Part shown: piece by piece, positions 25,681 through 35,414 of the stretch
Position numbering within the stretch: the stretch's first letter is position 1
Layout: each line of letters begins with the position of its first letter
Source: an uncultured archaeon
GTDB lineage: Archaea; Nanobdellota; Nanobdellia; Pacearchaeales; GW2011-AR1
DNA: 35,740 nt
Direction of reading: 5' to 3'
Assembly (NCBI GenBank): GCA_902386025.1
Contig: CABMHR010000001.1
Span: 1-35,740, forward strand
Position numbers and translations under genes: made by a program
The notes under the pieces: model-generated
Told to the model about the DNA's origin: nothing
The model's database searches: none
What the model saw: the letters and a program-made list of their open reading frames with translations, nothing else

Positions 25681-26040
25681 ATGCCAGAAAAAATTGAAGA
25701 AAACACAGAAGAAAAGCAGGAAGAAAAGACTAAAAAACCAAAGAAAAAGTCACAGGAAGAATTCGAAAAGAGAGTAATTGAACTCGCAGAAAAAGGACTT
25801 ACAGGAGAAAAAATAGGCGAGGCTTTAAAGAAAGAAGGAATTCATTCAAAAGAATACAAGAAAAAAATATCAGAAATACTCGGGGGCAGATATGTCAGCC
25901 CAGATATGAAAAATATTCAGGAAAAGCTGGAAAAGCTGGAAAAACATTCAGCCAAAAACAAAGGCGATAAAAGAGCAATGAGAGACAAGGAAAGAGTGTC
26001 TGCAAAATTGAGAAGATTGAACAAATATCTGAATAAGTAA
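25681..26040 (+). CDS. rps15: 30S ribosomal protein S15
   Basis: VIELAEKGLTGEKIGEALKKEGIHSKEYKKKISEIL...DKRAMRDKERVSAKLRRLNKYL; ATG at 25681 preferred over the upstream start. Confidence 0.85.
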   Translation: MPEKIEENTEEKQEEKTKKPKKKSQEEFEKRVIELAEKGLTGEKIGEALKKEGIHSKEYKKKISEILGGRYVSPDMKNIQEKLEKLEKHSAKNKGDKRAMRDKERVSAKLRRLNKYLNK

Positions 26041-26065
26041 GATTATTTTTTGAGGGGGTGCAGAG

Positions 26066-27397
26066 GTGGAAATTAAAAATTTAGAATCAGAAATTGAATT
26101 AATTGCCGGCAAATTCGTAGAAGCATCATCAGACAAGGAAATAGTTATTATCAGCCATTTTGATACAGACGGGATAACTTCTGCAACAATTTTAATCCAG
26201 ACATTAAAAAAAATGGATAAAAGATTTTCTGTTAAAATTGTCAAGAGGCTTGAAGAAGAAACAATATTTCAGCTGCCAAATGACAAGGTTATAATATTTT
26301 TGGATTTGGCTTCAGGAAGCATGAATCATCTTGCAAAAACCAGTTTAAAAAATGTTTTTATAATTGACCATCACGAAATATTTCAGGAAATACCAAAAGA
26401 AGTAAATATTATTAATCCGCAGCTGAATGGAAAAGAAGAAATAAGCAGTTCAAGTTTGGTTTATCTGTTTTGCAAGCATCTTGCAGAAGAAAACAAAGAA
26501 CTTGCAAAGCTTGCAATTCTTGGAATGATTGGAGATTCAATGGAAAAAAGCATAGACAAGCTGAATAATCTTATAATCAACGACGGGGAAGTTAAAAGAA
26601 AAAGGGGGCTGTTGATTTATCCTTCTACGCGTCCGCTTAATCGAACTCTTGAATATTGCTCAGAGCCGTATATTCCTGGAATAACCGGAAATTCGGCAGG
26701 CGTCACAGAATTGTTAAGAGAAGTTGGATTAAGTTCAGCATCAGGGAAATATAAAAGCCTGATAGAGCTTGATGAAAATGAAATGTCCAAGCTGGTGACA
26801 GCAATAATGCTGAAAAATCCGAGAGTCAGAAATAAAGAGATAATAGGGGATATTTTTCTGATAAAATTATTCAACAAGCTTGAAGATGCAAGGGAATTGA
26901 GTGCAATGATTAATGCCTGTTCAAAATCCGGGGAAAGCGAGACAGCGATTCAGTTCTGCATGGAATCTGCAAAGGCAAAGAAGAGAGCAGAATTAATGCA
27001 CACAAAACACAAGCAGTTTATAATTTCAGGATTGAAATTTGCTTCAGAAGCAGAAAAGATAGAAGGAAATGGATTTGTAATAATCAATGCAAAAGACAAG
27101 ATAAAAGATACAATAATAGGAACAATTGCAAGCATTCTTTCAAGCTCTTCAATTTATGAAGAAGGGACAATAATAATCACATTGGCTTATTACGACGACA
27201 AAATAAAAGTTTCTGCAAGAAGCGCTGGAAAATGCGCAAGAAACTTAAGGGAAATATTGACAGAAGTAGTTTCTTTAGTTGGGGGGGAAGTTGGGGGGCA
27301 CGAATTTGCGGCAGGATGCATGATAAAACAGGAAAAAGAAAAAGAATTTTTGGATTTGCTGAAAAAGAGATTGGAAATTGAATTGGTAAAAATTTAG
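26066..27397 (+). CDS. DHH/DHHA1 phosphoesterase, archaeal RecJ-like
   Basis: ISHFDTDGITSATIL, FIIDHHEIF, C-terminal GGEVGGHEFAAGCMI; GTG start. Confidence 0.88.
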   Translation: MEIKNLESEIELIAGKFVEASSDKEIVIISHFDTDGITSATILIQTLKKMDKRFSVKIVKRLEEETIFQLPNDKVIIFLDLASGSMNHLAKTSLKNVFIIDHHEIFQEIPKEVNIINPQLNGKEEISSSSLVYLFCKHLAEENKELAKLAILGMIGDSMEKSIDKLNNLIINDGEVKRKRGLLIYPSTRPLNRTLEYCSEPYIPGITGNSAGVTELLREVGLSSASGKYKSLIELDENEMSKLVTAIMLKNPRVRNKEIIGDIFLIKLFNKLEDARELSAMINACSKSGESETAIQFCMESAKAKKRAELMHTKHKQFIISGLKFASEAEKIEGNGFVIINAKDKIKDTIIGTIASILSSSSIYEEGTIIITLAYYDDKIKVSARSAGKCARNLREILTEVVSLVGGEVGGHEFAAGCMIKQEKEKEFLDLLKKRLEIELVKI

Positions 27398-27481
27398 CAA
27401 AAGGGAAAAATAATCAATATAAGAATAAAAATGTATTAGTAAATAACAGTTTATGAAACTGAATATTGCTTCTGTGAAAAA

Positions 27482-27492
27482 GAGGTGATAAC
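27482..27492 (+). repeat. Dispersed GAGGTGATAAC element, copy 3
   Basis: GAAAAAGAGGTGATAACAACTTCCTC between recJ-like and aIF2-alpha genes. Confidence 0.6.
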
Positions 27493-27549
27493 AACTTCCT
27501 CATCTTCCTTATCCTAAACCTTTAAAATCCCCTTTTCTTTTCATATTTT

Positions 27550-28257
27550 ATGAATAATCTGGAAGTCGGAGATTTGGTTTTATGCACAGTGGACAGGATA
27601 GTCGGAACAGCAGTATTTGTAAAAATAGACGAGAAGAATATAGAAGGTGAAATAGTAATGAGCGAAATAGCTCCAGGAAGAATCAGGAACATAAGGGATT
27701 ACGTAGTTCCTCGTAAAAAAATTGTCTGCAAGGTTCTTAGAATATCAAGTTCTGGAAATATTGAATTGTCATTAAGGCGTGTTTCCCAAAAAGAAAGAAA
27801 AGAAGTAATTGAAAAAGACAAGAGTGAAAAAAGTTATATCAGCATATTAAAAAGCGTCCTTGGAGAAAATGTTGGAAAAGCAGTTCAGGAAATATCAAAA
27901 GAAGATAGTGTTTTTTCATTTTTGGAGGAAGCAAAAACAAATCCTGCAAAGCTGGAAAAAATTGCAGGAAAAGAAAATGCAAAAAAGATTCTTGATATTT
28001 TAAATACCCAGAAAAAGAAGAAGGCAGTAGTAAAGAAAGAAATTCATATGACTACTCTGAAGCCGAATGGAATAACATTAATCAAGAAAGTTCTGGAAAT
28101 TTTCAAGGGAATAAATGCAAGATATATCTCTGCAGGAAGATATAGCCTGGAAATTGAATCAGAAGACATCAAAACAGCAGACAAAAAGCTAAGAGATATG
28201 ATTGACAGCGCAGAAAAAGAATCAAAGAAGCTGGGGATAGAATTCTCAGTAAAATAG
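27550..28257 (+). CDS. Translation initiation factor aIF2 alpha subunit
   Basis: S1 domain DLVLCTVDRIVGTAVFVKIDEKNIEGEIVMSEIAPGRIRNIRDYV; C-term ARYISAGRYSLEIESEDIKTADKKL. Confidence 0.95.
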   Translation: MNNLEVGDLVLCTVDRIVGTAVFVKIDEKNIEGEIVMSEIAPGRIRNIRDYVVPRKKIVCKVLRISSSGNIELSLRRVSQKERKEVIEKDKSEKSYISILKSVLGENVGKAVQEISKEDSVFSFLEEAKTNPAKLEKIAGKENAKKILDILNTQKKKKAVVKKEIHMTTLKPNGITLIKKVLEIFKGINARYISAGRYSLEIESEDIKTADKKLRDMIDSAEKESKKLGIEFSVK

Positions 28258-28390
28258 AGGGAATATATTTATTTGTATAAAGGTTAAAAACTGTGCGGAA
28301 AATAAATAGTTATGGTTTAATAAGATTTTATTTCTACAAAAAAGAAGTGATATCAAAAAGTTTTAATTAAATTCCTTCCAAAATAAATAA

Positions 28391-29632
28391 TTAAAATAAT
28401 TTCCCCTGTTTCTCCGCATTTCCTATCATTGCCTTTCCGTATTCCCCGTCATAACCTGGCTGAACTTTTATTTTCTCTTCTCTGTTTTTTATGATTATGT
28501 CAATTATTTTTTCATTTGCATTTTTTCTTGCAAATTCTTCTCTTGAAACATTCAAAAGAATATTAAACTCATTTCCAAACATTTCAATAAGAGAATTATA
28601 TTCCTTCCAAACTGCCTTGCTTTCCATAGAGCTTCCCAAAGCTAAAGAAAGCAGTTCATGGAGAGGAAGAAGTTTATAGAAAGGTTTTGTTCTTTCTGGC
28701 TTAAATCCTTTTTTATGCAAAGCAAGCTGTTCAACTCTGTTGTCAACTCCGATTGTAAGGGATTTTTTGCATACCGGACAGATTCCGTTTAATTTTTTGC
28801 TTTCTTCTGGAGAGCAGGAGAAATTGCACAATCTGTGTCCGTCCCAGTGATATTTCCCGTATGCGGGCTCTGTTTCAATTGTCGCTACAAATGTTTTGTT
28901 TCTTATCTGATTTATTATTCCAGAATAAGAATCTGTCTTCTCAAAGATAGTTGCTTCTCTTCCTAGTCTAAACGGCCAGAAGCTGTGGCTGTCGGAAAAG
29001 CTGATTATTGCCTTGTCTTCCAGCTCCTTGATTCTCCAATTCATTTCAGGGTCAGAGCTCATCCCTGTTTCAATTGAATGTATATTCTCAAGCTGTTCTT
29101 TAAAGCATTCTTTCAAGCTGTCAAATCCAGACATGCTTCCAAAAACTCCAAAATAAGGAGTCCAAATGTGCGCAGGAATTATTTCTATGTCTTTGGAAAT
29201 ATTCATCATTTCTTTAACAAATTCATCTCCTGAAATTTTGAATATCGGCCTTCCGTCGTAGTCTCTTCTTCCTTTTGCATCAAGATAAGAATGAATTTTT
29301 TCTGCAATTTCAATATTTGGAACAAGAAGAACCAGATGAATCCTTCTGCCCCTGCCTTGAGTGTAAATTAAAGAGATTTCCCCTGTAATTATAAAAGGAA
29401 AATCCTGATAATAATAAAATCCGTTTTTCTCTTTCAAGTTTTCTTTTATCTCTTTAAACCATAAAGGATGGGTGAAATCTCCTGTTCCAAGCAGTTGAAG
29501 TCCTTTTATTTTAGCCCATTTAACAAGATTATCAAAAGTTATATTAGTGCTGCAGGCTCTTGAAAATCTTGAATGAATATGGAAATCTGCAAATAGAACA
29601 TTATTAAAATTTATTTTCTCTTTCATAAGCAT
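28391..29632 (-). CDS. PHP-domain DNA repair endonuclease, EndoQ-like
   Basis: FADFHIHSRFSRACSTNITF, GTGDFTHPLWF, PAHIWTPYFGVFGSMSGFDSL, SFSDSHSFWPFRLGREAT, Zn-site CNFSCSPEES...CPVCKK. Confidence 0.87.
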   Translation of the reverse strand: MLMKEKINFNNVLFADFHIHSRFSRACSTNITFDNLVKWAKIKGLQLLGTGDFTHPLWFKEIKENLKEKNGFYYYQDFPFIITGEISLIYTQGRGRRIHLVLLVPNIEIAEKIHSYLDAKGRRDYDGRPIFKISGDEFVKEMMNISKDIEIIPAHIWTPYFGVFGSMSGFDSLKECFKEQLENIHSIETGMSSDPEMNWRIKELEDKAIISFSDSHSFWPFRLGREATIFEKTDSYSGIINQIRNKTFVATIETEPAYGKYHWDGHRLCNFSCSPEESKKLNGICPVCKKSLTIGVDNRVEQLALHKKGFKPERTKPFYKLLPLHELLSLALGSSMESKAVWKEYNSLIEMFGNEFNILLNVSREEFARKNANEKIIDIIIKNREEKIKVQPGYDGEYGKAMIGNAEKQGKLF

Positions 29633-29677
29633 AAAAAATAGAATTAATTAATAAAGATTGCTGTAAAATAAAAGAAA

Positions 29678-31510
29678 TTATCTTCTTTTCTTTTTGCTTT
29701 TCAGAACAATTCCGCCGCCGATTAATACTATCAAAACTATTGCACCAACAATTATCCAAGTTGAATTGGAAGATTGTGCTGTTTCTCCTGTTTCATTGTT
29801 TGTTGTAGTTTCGGGGTTATTTGTCAAAACTGCTTTTGGAGCAATTGCGAAATAACTAAAGCTGTTTAGTTCAGTTGTGTAATAGTAATAAGTAGCATCT
29901 TCGCTACTGAATGTTGTTGTCAATTCATTCCATTTCTTCCCAGTTTCATCATATTTAAGTAATGCAACATCATTCTTTGTTATTCCTTTTTGTGAAACCC
30001 ATGTCTTTTCAACTTGTATCTTCATTGTTGCTTTGTTTAAGGTGCTTGCTAAATTTTGAGTATCAACTTTTAAGTATTTGTATGCGCCTGAAACTGCTGA
30101 TACGGCAGAAGGAGTTGAATCATATTTATTTACTGTAACTTGCGCATTATTTGTAGTTGAACTAACTTCTACTTGAATCTCTTTTACACCAGAGTCAGAT
30201 GCAAATCCGCTTATGGTTGCAGGAGTTGTAGGAGTTATAATAGTGGCAGATTCTGTACTTGTAGAAGATGGTTGCACAATGCTTGTTCCTCCTGTTGTTG
30301 AAGAACTAGTACTGGGCCCCCAAACAGTATATGAATCAGTAGCAGTCCCAATATTTCCTGCTAAATCATAAAAAGTACAAGTTTGGGTAATTATCCCTGC
30401 TGTTGTTGTTGAAGGATTAGCAGTAAAAATATTGCCCGCATCACTTATCCCAGTAAAATCATCTGATGAAACACAAGAGCAGGTAACAGTTTGCCCCACA
30501 GCTACATCACTGCTGGGAGTACAAGTCATAGTTCCTGTAGGATGTGTATTGTCAACAGTTATATTTATTGAAAGAGTTTTGTTTAAATTTCCGTTAGTAT
30601 CATTTACCCAGACAGTAACATTATAAAATCCGTCAGGTAAAGTATGGGTATCTAAAGTGTAATTCCAATATCTTGAAGAAGTTGTCGCATTTGACGCCTT
30701 AAAGAACCAGCTTCCAGCTCCTGATTTTTTAGTAAAATTGGAATAACTAAAATTAAAGAATACGCTTCTAATAGCATTTCCATTATCTGCAGTTGAGATA
30801 TTTAATATTAAATCCCCAGAATAATTTCCAGCTGATAAAGCAGATGCAGCCATAGATTTGTTAAGCCCATATACATCGGAGAAGGTTACATTCTCTGGAG
30901 CAGTTGTATCATTTACAAAGACGGTGATATTTGTTTCATTATAAAAGATAGTTCCCGTCTGGTTATAGATTACTCTTACAGTCATATTATATTTTCCAGG
31001 ATTTGGAGCAGTTGCATTAAACCAAAAGAACATTGTAGAGTTATTTGCAATAAGAGGAGTTCCTGCTGCTCCGCTAACATTCCAACTTAAAGTTTGAATA
31101 CCATTGGTAGTTGACAAATTAAAAAAGACAGCACCTGCAGCAGCAGCGATACCAGTTCTATTTGCAGTACCATTTGAACCAGAAGTTAAAGTAAATAAAT
31201 CCCAATTAAAAGTAAAATCCCCCCATAAAGTAATATTAACTGAGGTTACATTGGTGGAATTACTAATCTGAAAAGGAGAGCCCATACTATTATTAATAGT
31301 AATATTGTAAATATGCCCCTTATCTTCATTAACATTTGTTCCATTCCAAGCTGCACTATAATTTACTACATTTGTTGCAGTAGAGTCTAATACACTTGAT
31401 TGGAAAGCAATTACAAAACCAGGAAGAAATACTATAAAAATTGCTATTGAAAAAATAGTTATTAAACCAAAAACATCTTTCTTGCTTATTCCCTCTTTTC
31501 CCTCAACCAT
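29678..31510 (-). CDS. Glycosylation-rich cell-surface protein with Ig-like domains and C-terminal TM (PGF-pre-PGF-like domain)
   Basis: 610 aa; N-term hydrophobic signal, many NxT/S, VEKTWVSQKGITKNDVALLKYDETGKKWNELTTTF...YYYTTELNSFSYFAIAPK, C-term TM + KSKKKRR. Confidence 0.75.
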   Translation of the reverse strand: MVEGKEGISKKDVFGLITIFSIAIFIVFLPGFVIAFQSSVLDSTATNVVNYSAAWNGTNVNEDKGHIYNITINNSMGSPFQISNSTNVTSVNITLWGDFTFNWDLFTLTSGSNGTANRTGIAAAAGAVFFNLSTTNGIQTLSWNVSGAAGTPLIANNSTMFFWFNATAPNPGKYNMTVRVIYNQTGTIFYNETNITVFVNDTTAPENVTFSDVYGLNKSMAASALSAGNYSGDLILNISTADNGNAIRSVFFNFSYSNFTKKSGAGSWFFKASNATTSSRYWNYTLDTHTLPDGFYNVTVWVNDTNGNLNKTLSINITVDNTHPTGTMTCTPSSDVAVGQTVTCSCVSSDDFTGISDAGNIFTANPSTTTAGIITQTCTFYDLAGNIGTATDSYTVWGPSTSSSTTGGTSIVQPSSTSTESATIITPTTPATISGFASDSGVKEIQVEVSSTTNNAQVTVNKYDSTPSAVSAVSGAYKYLKVDTQNLASTLNKATMKIQVEKTWVSQKGITKNDVALLKYDETGKKWNELTTTFSSEDATYYYYTTELNSFSYFAIAPKAVLTNNPETTTNNETGETAQSSNSTWIIVGAIVLIVLIGGGIVLKSKKKRR

Positions 31511-31654
31511 CTTTTATTTACTTAACCTCTATATTTTAAATATAGAACTTTAGGGTTTATAAATCTTTTTTTCTCAAAACACCATTCTCCTCGAAAAAAA
31601 AATTGCAAAAATGTTTAAGAAATATTTTTAAACTCAAAAATTTTATGAGAAATT

Positions 31655-32134
31655 ATGGAAGAAAAAACTTTGGTTTTGATAAAACCCGACGGGCTTGTGA
31701 AAAGTCTGACAGGAAACATAATAACAACACTTTCTGAAACAAAATTGAAAATTGTCGGAGCAAAAGTGGTAAAGGTTAAAAGGGATTTGGCAGAAAAACA
31801 TTATGGCGAATTGAAGAACAACCTTATAAAAAAGTTCGGGGAAGAAAAAGGAAAACAGATTTTTGAATCAACATTAGATTACATTCAGGGGAAATTTCAT
31901 ACAGACAGAGTTCTCGCCCTCGTTTACAAAGGGGAGGGGGCAGTTGATAAAGTAAGAAAATTAGCAGGAGAAACAAATCCTGAAAAAGCATCTCCTATAT
32001 CAATCCGGGGAAAATACGGGAGAATCCATTCTGAAACAAAAGTTTTTGAGAATGTAATTCATTGTTCAGACAGTGCAGACAACGCAAAGAAAGAAATTGA
32101 TTTGTGGTTTAAGAAAGACGAAGTAGTTGAATAA
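31655..32134 (+). CDS. ndk: Nucleoside diphosphate kinase
   Basis: TLVLIKPDGLVKSLTGNII...SIRGKYG...ENVIHCSDSADNAKKEI with catalytic His. Confidence 0.93.
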   Translation: MEEKTLVLIKPDGLVKSLTGNIITTLSETKLKIVGAKVVKVKRDLAEKHYGELKNNLIKKFGEEKGKQIFESTLDYIQGKFHTDRVLALVYKGEGAVDKVRKLAGETNPEKASPISIRGKYGRIHSETKVFENVIHCSDSADNAKKEIDLWFKKDEVVE

Positions 32135-32210
32135 TTTTTCATTAAAATAAAAGCGAAGTTAAGCTAATATAAAAACTAATCATCGTTAAAGCGGTGTATC
32201 TATTAAAAAA

Positions 32211-32221
32211 GAGGTGATAAC
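32211..32221 (+). repeat. Dispersed GAGGTGATAAC element, copy 5
   Basis: TTAAAAAAGAGGTGATAACTTAAAA downstream of ndk. Confidence 0.6.
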
Positions 32222-32251
32222 TTAAAATCAGATAAAAAGGCTATAATTAAA

Positions 32252-33253
32252 TTATTCGTCAGCATCAACAATTCCTTTTTCTGATACAAAGAATATTGCT
32301 TCATTGTCAGGCAAGTCAGGGCTGTCAATTAATTTTGCGACTCTGCTTCCCTGCTTTCCTCTTCTAAGATAAATTCTGTAAGTAGAAGCATGTCCGACAA
32401 TATTCCCCCCTACTGCTGTTGTTGGATCTCCGAACATCTGTGCAGGATTTGCCATTACTTGATTTGTAACATAAACTGCAAGATTGTATGTCTCTGCAAT
32501 TTTCATAAGATTGTGAAGATATTTGTTCAGTTTCTGCTGTCTGTCTGCCAATTCTCCTCTCCCAGAATATTCTGCCCTGAAATGCGCAGTAAGAGAATCA
32601 ATAATCAAAAGTTTAATCGGCTCTCCGTTTTTAATCATTTCTGAAATTTTGTCTAAAAGCAAAATCTGGTGGTCTGCATTAAATGCTCTTGCAACAAAAA
32701 TATTTTTCAGGACTTTTTCTGCATTTGCTCCCAATCCTTCTGCAATTTGTTTTATTCTCGCAGGGCGGAATGTTCCTTCTGTATCAATAAAGCAAGTTTT
32801 TCCGTTTGCTCCTCCGTTTTCAACAGGCAGCTGTGTTCTTACTGCAAGTGTTGAACCCAATTGAGTTTTTCCGCTTCCAAAAGCGCCGAATGCTTCTGTT
32901 ATTGCTCTGCTTTGAATTCCTCTCCCCCCCAGAAGTGTATCTAATTCTTTGCTTCCTGTAGTAATATAAGTAATAGTCGCCCTTTTCTCTGCAAACTCCA
33001 TTCCGTCAATAAATCCCAAGTCAAGCATCTTTCTTGCTGCCTGAATTGCTTTTCTTGCAACAGCTTCTCCTACTCCTGCAGTGTTTGCAAGTGAAGCAGG
33101 ACTCAGAACAGCCAAAGACATCAAATCATAAATTCCTGCAGCATCTAATTTGGCAGCAACAGCAGGCCCAATCCCAGGCAAGTCTGTTAATTGAAGTTCT
33201 TTTTCTTCGCTTGGCTTCTTAACTTCCTCTTCCTCATCTGTTTTTTTCACCAT
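32252..33253 (-). CDS. radA: DNA repair and recombination protein RadA
   Basis: HhH N-term [18 protein letters not shown], Walker [48 protein letters not shown]. Confidence 0.96.
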   Translation of the reverse strand: MVKKTDEEEEVKKPSEEKELQLTDLPGIGPAVAAKLDAAGIYDLMSLAVLSPASLANTAGVGEAVARKAIQAARKMLDLGFIDGMEFAEKRATITYITTGSKELDTLLGGRGIQSRAITEAFGAFGSGKTQLGSTLAVRTQLPVENGGANGKTCFIDTEGTFRPARIKQIAEGLGANAEKVLKNIFVARAFNADHQILLLDKISEMIKNGEPIKLLIIDSLTAHFRAEYSGRGELADRQQKLNKYLHNLMKIAETYNLAVYVTNQVMANPAQMFGDPTTAVGGNIVGHASTYRIYLRRGKQGSRVAKLIDSPDLPDNEAIFFVSEKGIVDADE

Positions 33254-33306
33254 AAAAAACTGAACTTCTCTCTGTTTATAAAGATTATTTGTCTATTAGA
33301 TATATC

Positions 33307-33786
33307 TTAGAGAATAGTGAAGAATTTGTTTAATATGAGGAATAAACTTCCAGCAAAAAAAATTATAAAAACAAGAAATTCTGCTGTCCTGCCTGTTTTA
33401 ATAAATCCTCTTATTTTAAGTTTAGAAGGATAGAATAATCTCATTCCTTGAATTGTTAGGCAGTCTAAAAATAAATGCAGAGAGTAGCCAAGAATAAAGG
33501 GGAGCAAAATTTCCCTAAAAAGAACAAATGTCAAGCAGGAAATTGCAAAAAGAAAAATAAGGCTGTGGCTTATTCCTCTGTGTTTTACAAAGAAATTGAA
33601 AATTCTGAATATTTTCCATTTTCCTATCTTGGAAAATCTTGTATCTGCATCTGGGAGAAGAGATGCAAGAATTGAAACAGGCAGAAATAAAAAAATATTT
33701 GGGGAATCTGAAAATAAAAGCAGTGTAAAAAATACTGCAGCAGCGATGTGTGTTCGAGCAAGCATGGAAAATAAAATAATCTGCAT
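33307..33786 (-). CDS. YdjM-like membrane-bound metal-dependent hydrolase family
   Basis: ARTHIAAAVFF, ASLLPDADT, KHRGISHSL, GYSLHLFLDCLTIQG; multiple TM helices. Confidence 0.8.
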   Translation of the reverse strand: MQIILFSMLARTHIAAAVFFTLLLFSDSPNIFLFLPVSILASLLPDADTRFSKIGKWKIFRIFNFFVKHRGISHSLIFLFAISCLTFVLFREILLPFILGYSLHLFLDCLTIQGMRLFYPSKLKIRGFIKTGRTAEFLVFIIFFAGSLFLILNKFFTIL

Positions 33787-33844
33787 TTATTATATATTTT
33801 GAAAGACAAAATTGTTTATAAATAAAAATTGCTCTTTGAAGATT

Positions 33845-34087
33845 ATGAAAAGCAATTTTTTTGTGGGGATGGTAAGAAAAACTTTGGAAGATAAAGGATA
33901 TTATGTAACGCGAGAATACGGATTAATTCTTAAAACCAAAGAAAGTGAAGAGGTTATTGCAGATGTAAGATACAAGGAAGAAAAAGTAGTTCTTCCTTAT
34001 TGGAATGGAAAAGAAAGCAAAGAAGTTTCAAAATTAAGAAGAATATTGCTTCAAGAAACAATTAGAGATTGCCCTCGCAAAGATTAA
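33845..34087 (+). CDS. Small hypothetical protein
   Basis: In frame with ORF 33812-34087; ATG at 33845 (MKSNFFVGMVRKTLEDKGYYVTREYGL...); overlaps the rpa stop by 4 nt. Confidence 0.55.
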   Translation: MKSNFFVGMVRKTLEDKGYYVTREYGLILKTKESEEVIADVRYKEEKVVLPYWNGKESKEVSKLRRILLQETIRDCPRKD

Positions 34088-35028
34088 TTCTCAAGTTCTT
34101 TTATCAGCAAATCAGAATCAATATCTTCTGCCTTTTCTATTATAAATTCAGGAGTGTTGAACAGCTTGTTGTTTCTTACTGTTCCGTGGAAGAACATCTC
34201 TTTCCCCAGAAGTTTTTCTCTTTGATTAATTAGTTCTTCCATATTTTCAAATTCAGTTATCCCCAAACTCGCCAGATTGTCCTGAAATGCGACTGTCTTT
34301 ATTGTTTCTGTTCCGTCGTCAATTATTATATTCAGCAAAGCTCTTTTCTCTGCAGAAACTTTTCCGTGCTCTGCGCACACAAATCCCCCGTCTTCCTGAA
34401 CTGCCTTTTTCTTGCAGGAAGGGCAGACATAAAAAAATCTCGGTTCAAATGTCTGGACAACAAATGCTCTGACTCTCACATTGTCAGAATTTTTTAATTC
34501 AGAAATTGTTTTTTCCCTGAAAACTTTTCCTGTTTTAATCTCCCCAATAGAGTCATTTGTTGCTTTTATCGCAGAAAAACTTCCCAAATGCAGTTCATTA
34601 TCCCTCATGCTCCCATTTGAAATTTCAACAACCACATTTTCTGCAATTTCTCCTGTTTCAATAAGATGAATATTATTTGTATCCCATAAAACAACTTTTA
34701 TGTTTGAAGTTTCATCTGCAAGAAATAAATTTGCAACTTTTCCGTCATCGCCTTTTTTTGTCTTGAATGTTCTTACAGGAGAAACCCCTATTACTTTTCC
34801 AACAACATTGACTTTTCTCATTCCTGGGAGCAATTCTTCTATTTTCAATTTTTCATTGTCAAAAGAAATTCCAAGTTCTGCTGCAATAACCTGTGCTGCC
34901 CCCTCTCTGCTTATCAATCCAGAAAGTTTTGCCCGTTTTGCTTCAATTTTCCTTTCAATTTCTTGAGAAGGAATATTTGACAATTTGGAAATCTTTTCAA
35001 TTATTCTTTCATAATTTTCCATCGGCAT
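34084..35028 (-). CDS. Replication protein A (OB-fold ssDNA-binding), archaeal
   Basis: KVNVVGKVIGVSPVRTF...VANLFLADETSNIKVVLWD; Zn-finger CPSCKKKAVQEDGGFVCAEHG. Confidence 0.88.
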   Translation of the reverse strand: MPMENYERIIEKISKLSNIPSQEIERKIEAKRAKLSGLISREGAAQVIAAELGISFDNEKLKIEELLPGMRKVNVVGKVIGVSPVRTFKTKKGDDGKVANLFLADETSNIKVVLWDTNNIHLIETGEIAENVVVEISNGSMRDNELHLGSFSAIKATNDSIGEIKTGKVFREKTISELKNSDNVRVRAFVVQTFEPRFFYVCPSCKKKAVQEDGGFVCAEHGKVSAEKRALLNIIIDDGTETIKTVAFQDNLASLGITEFENMEELINQREKLLGKEMFFHGTVRNNKLFNTPEFIIEKAEDIDSDLLIKELEN

Positions 35029-35109
35029 CTGCTTTAAAATAAACAGGCGTTTTTAAGCATTCTTGTAAAAAACAGAAACGATTATAAACCAAGAAAATTC
35101 CATTAATTT

Positions 35110-35382
35110 ATGGGTATCGCAGCAGTAAAAATAAAAATTTTCCCAACTTCACCTGATGTGGATTTGGAAGAATTAAAGAAAACTATAAAGTCTTTGGTAG
35201 AAAGAACAGGCGGAAAAAACTGCAGTTTTGAACAGGAGCCGATTGCATTCGGGCTTGAGGCGATAATTGCTCTTTTTGCATGGCCTGAAGAAATTGAACT
35301 TCAGGAATTGGAAGATTCTCTTAATGAGATAGAAGAAGTCAGTTCAATACAGGTTGTGGATATGCGCAGGGCATTTGGATAA
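35110..35382 (+). CDS. Elongation factor 1-beta
   Basis: 90 aa; AAVKIKIFPTSPDVDLEELKKTI...EPIAFGLEAIIALFAWPEE...SSIQVVDMRRAFG. Confidence 0.93.
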   Translation: MGIAAVKIKIFPTSPDVDLEELKKTIKSLVERTGGKNCSFEQEPIAFGLEAIIALFAWPEEIELQELEDSLNEIEEVSSIQVVDMRRAFG

Positions 35383-35414
35383 AATCTAAAAACTCGGATT
35401 ATTTTTCTAAATAA

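Noticed and set aside
27397-27425. CAAAAGGGAAAAATAA similar to part of the 52-nt hairpin repeat
   Set aside because: Match is only ~14 nt of low-complexity A/G sequence and the GCGA...TCGC hairpin is absent
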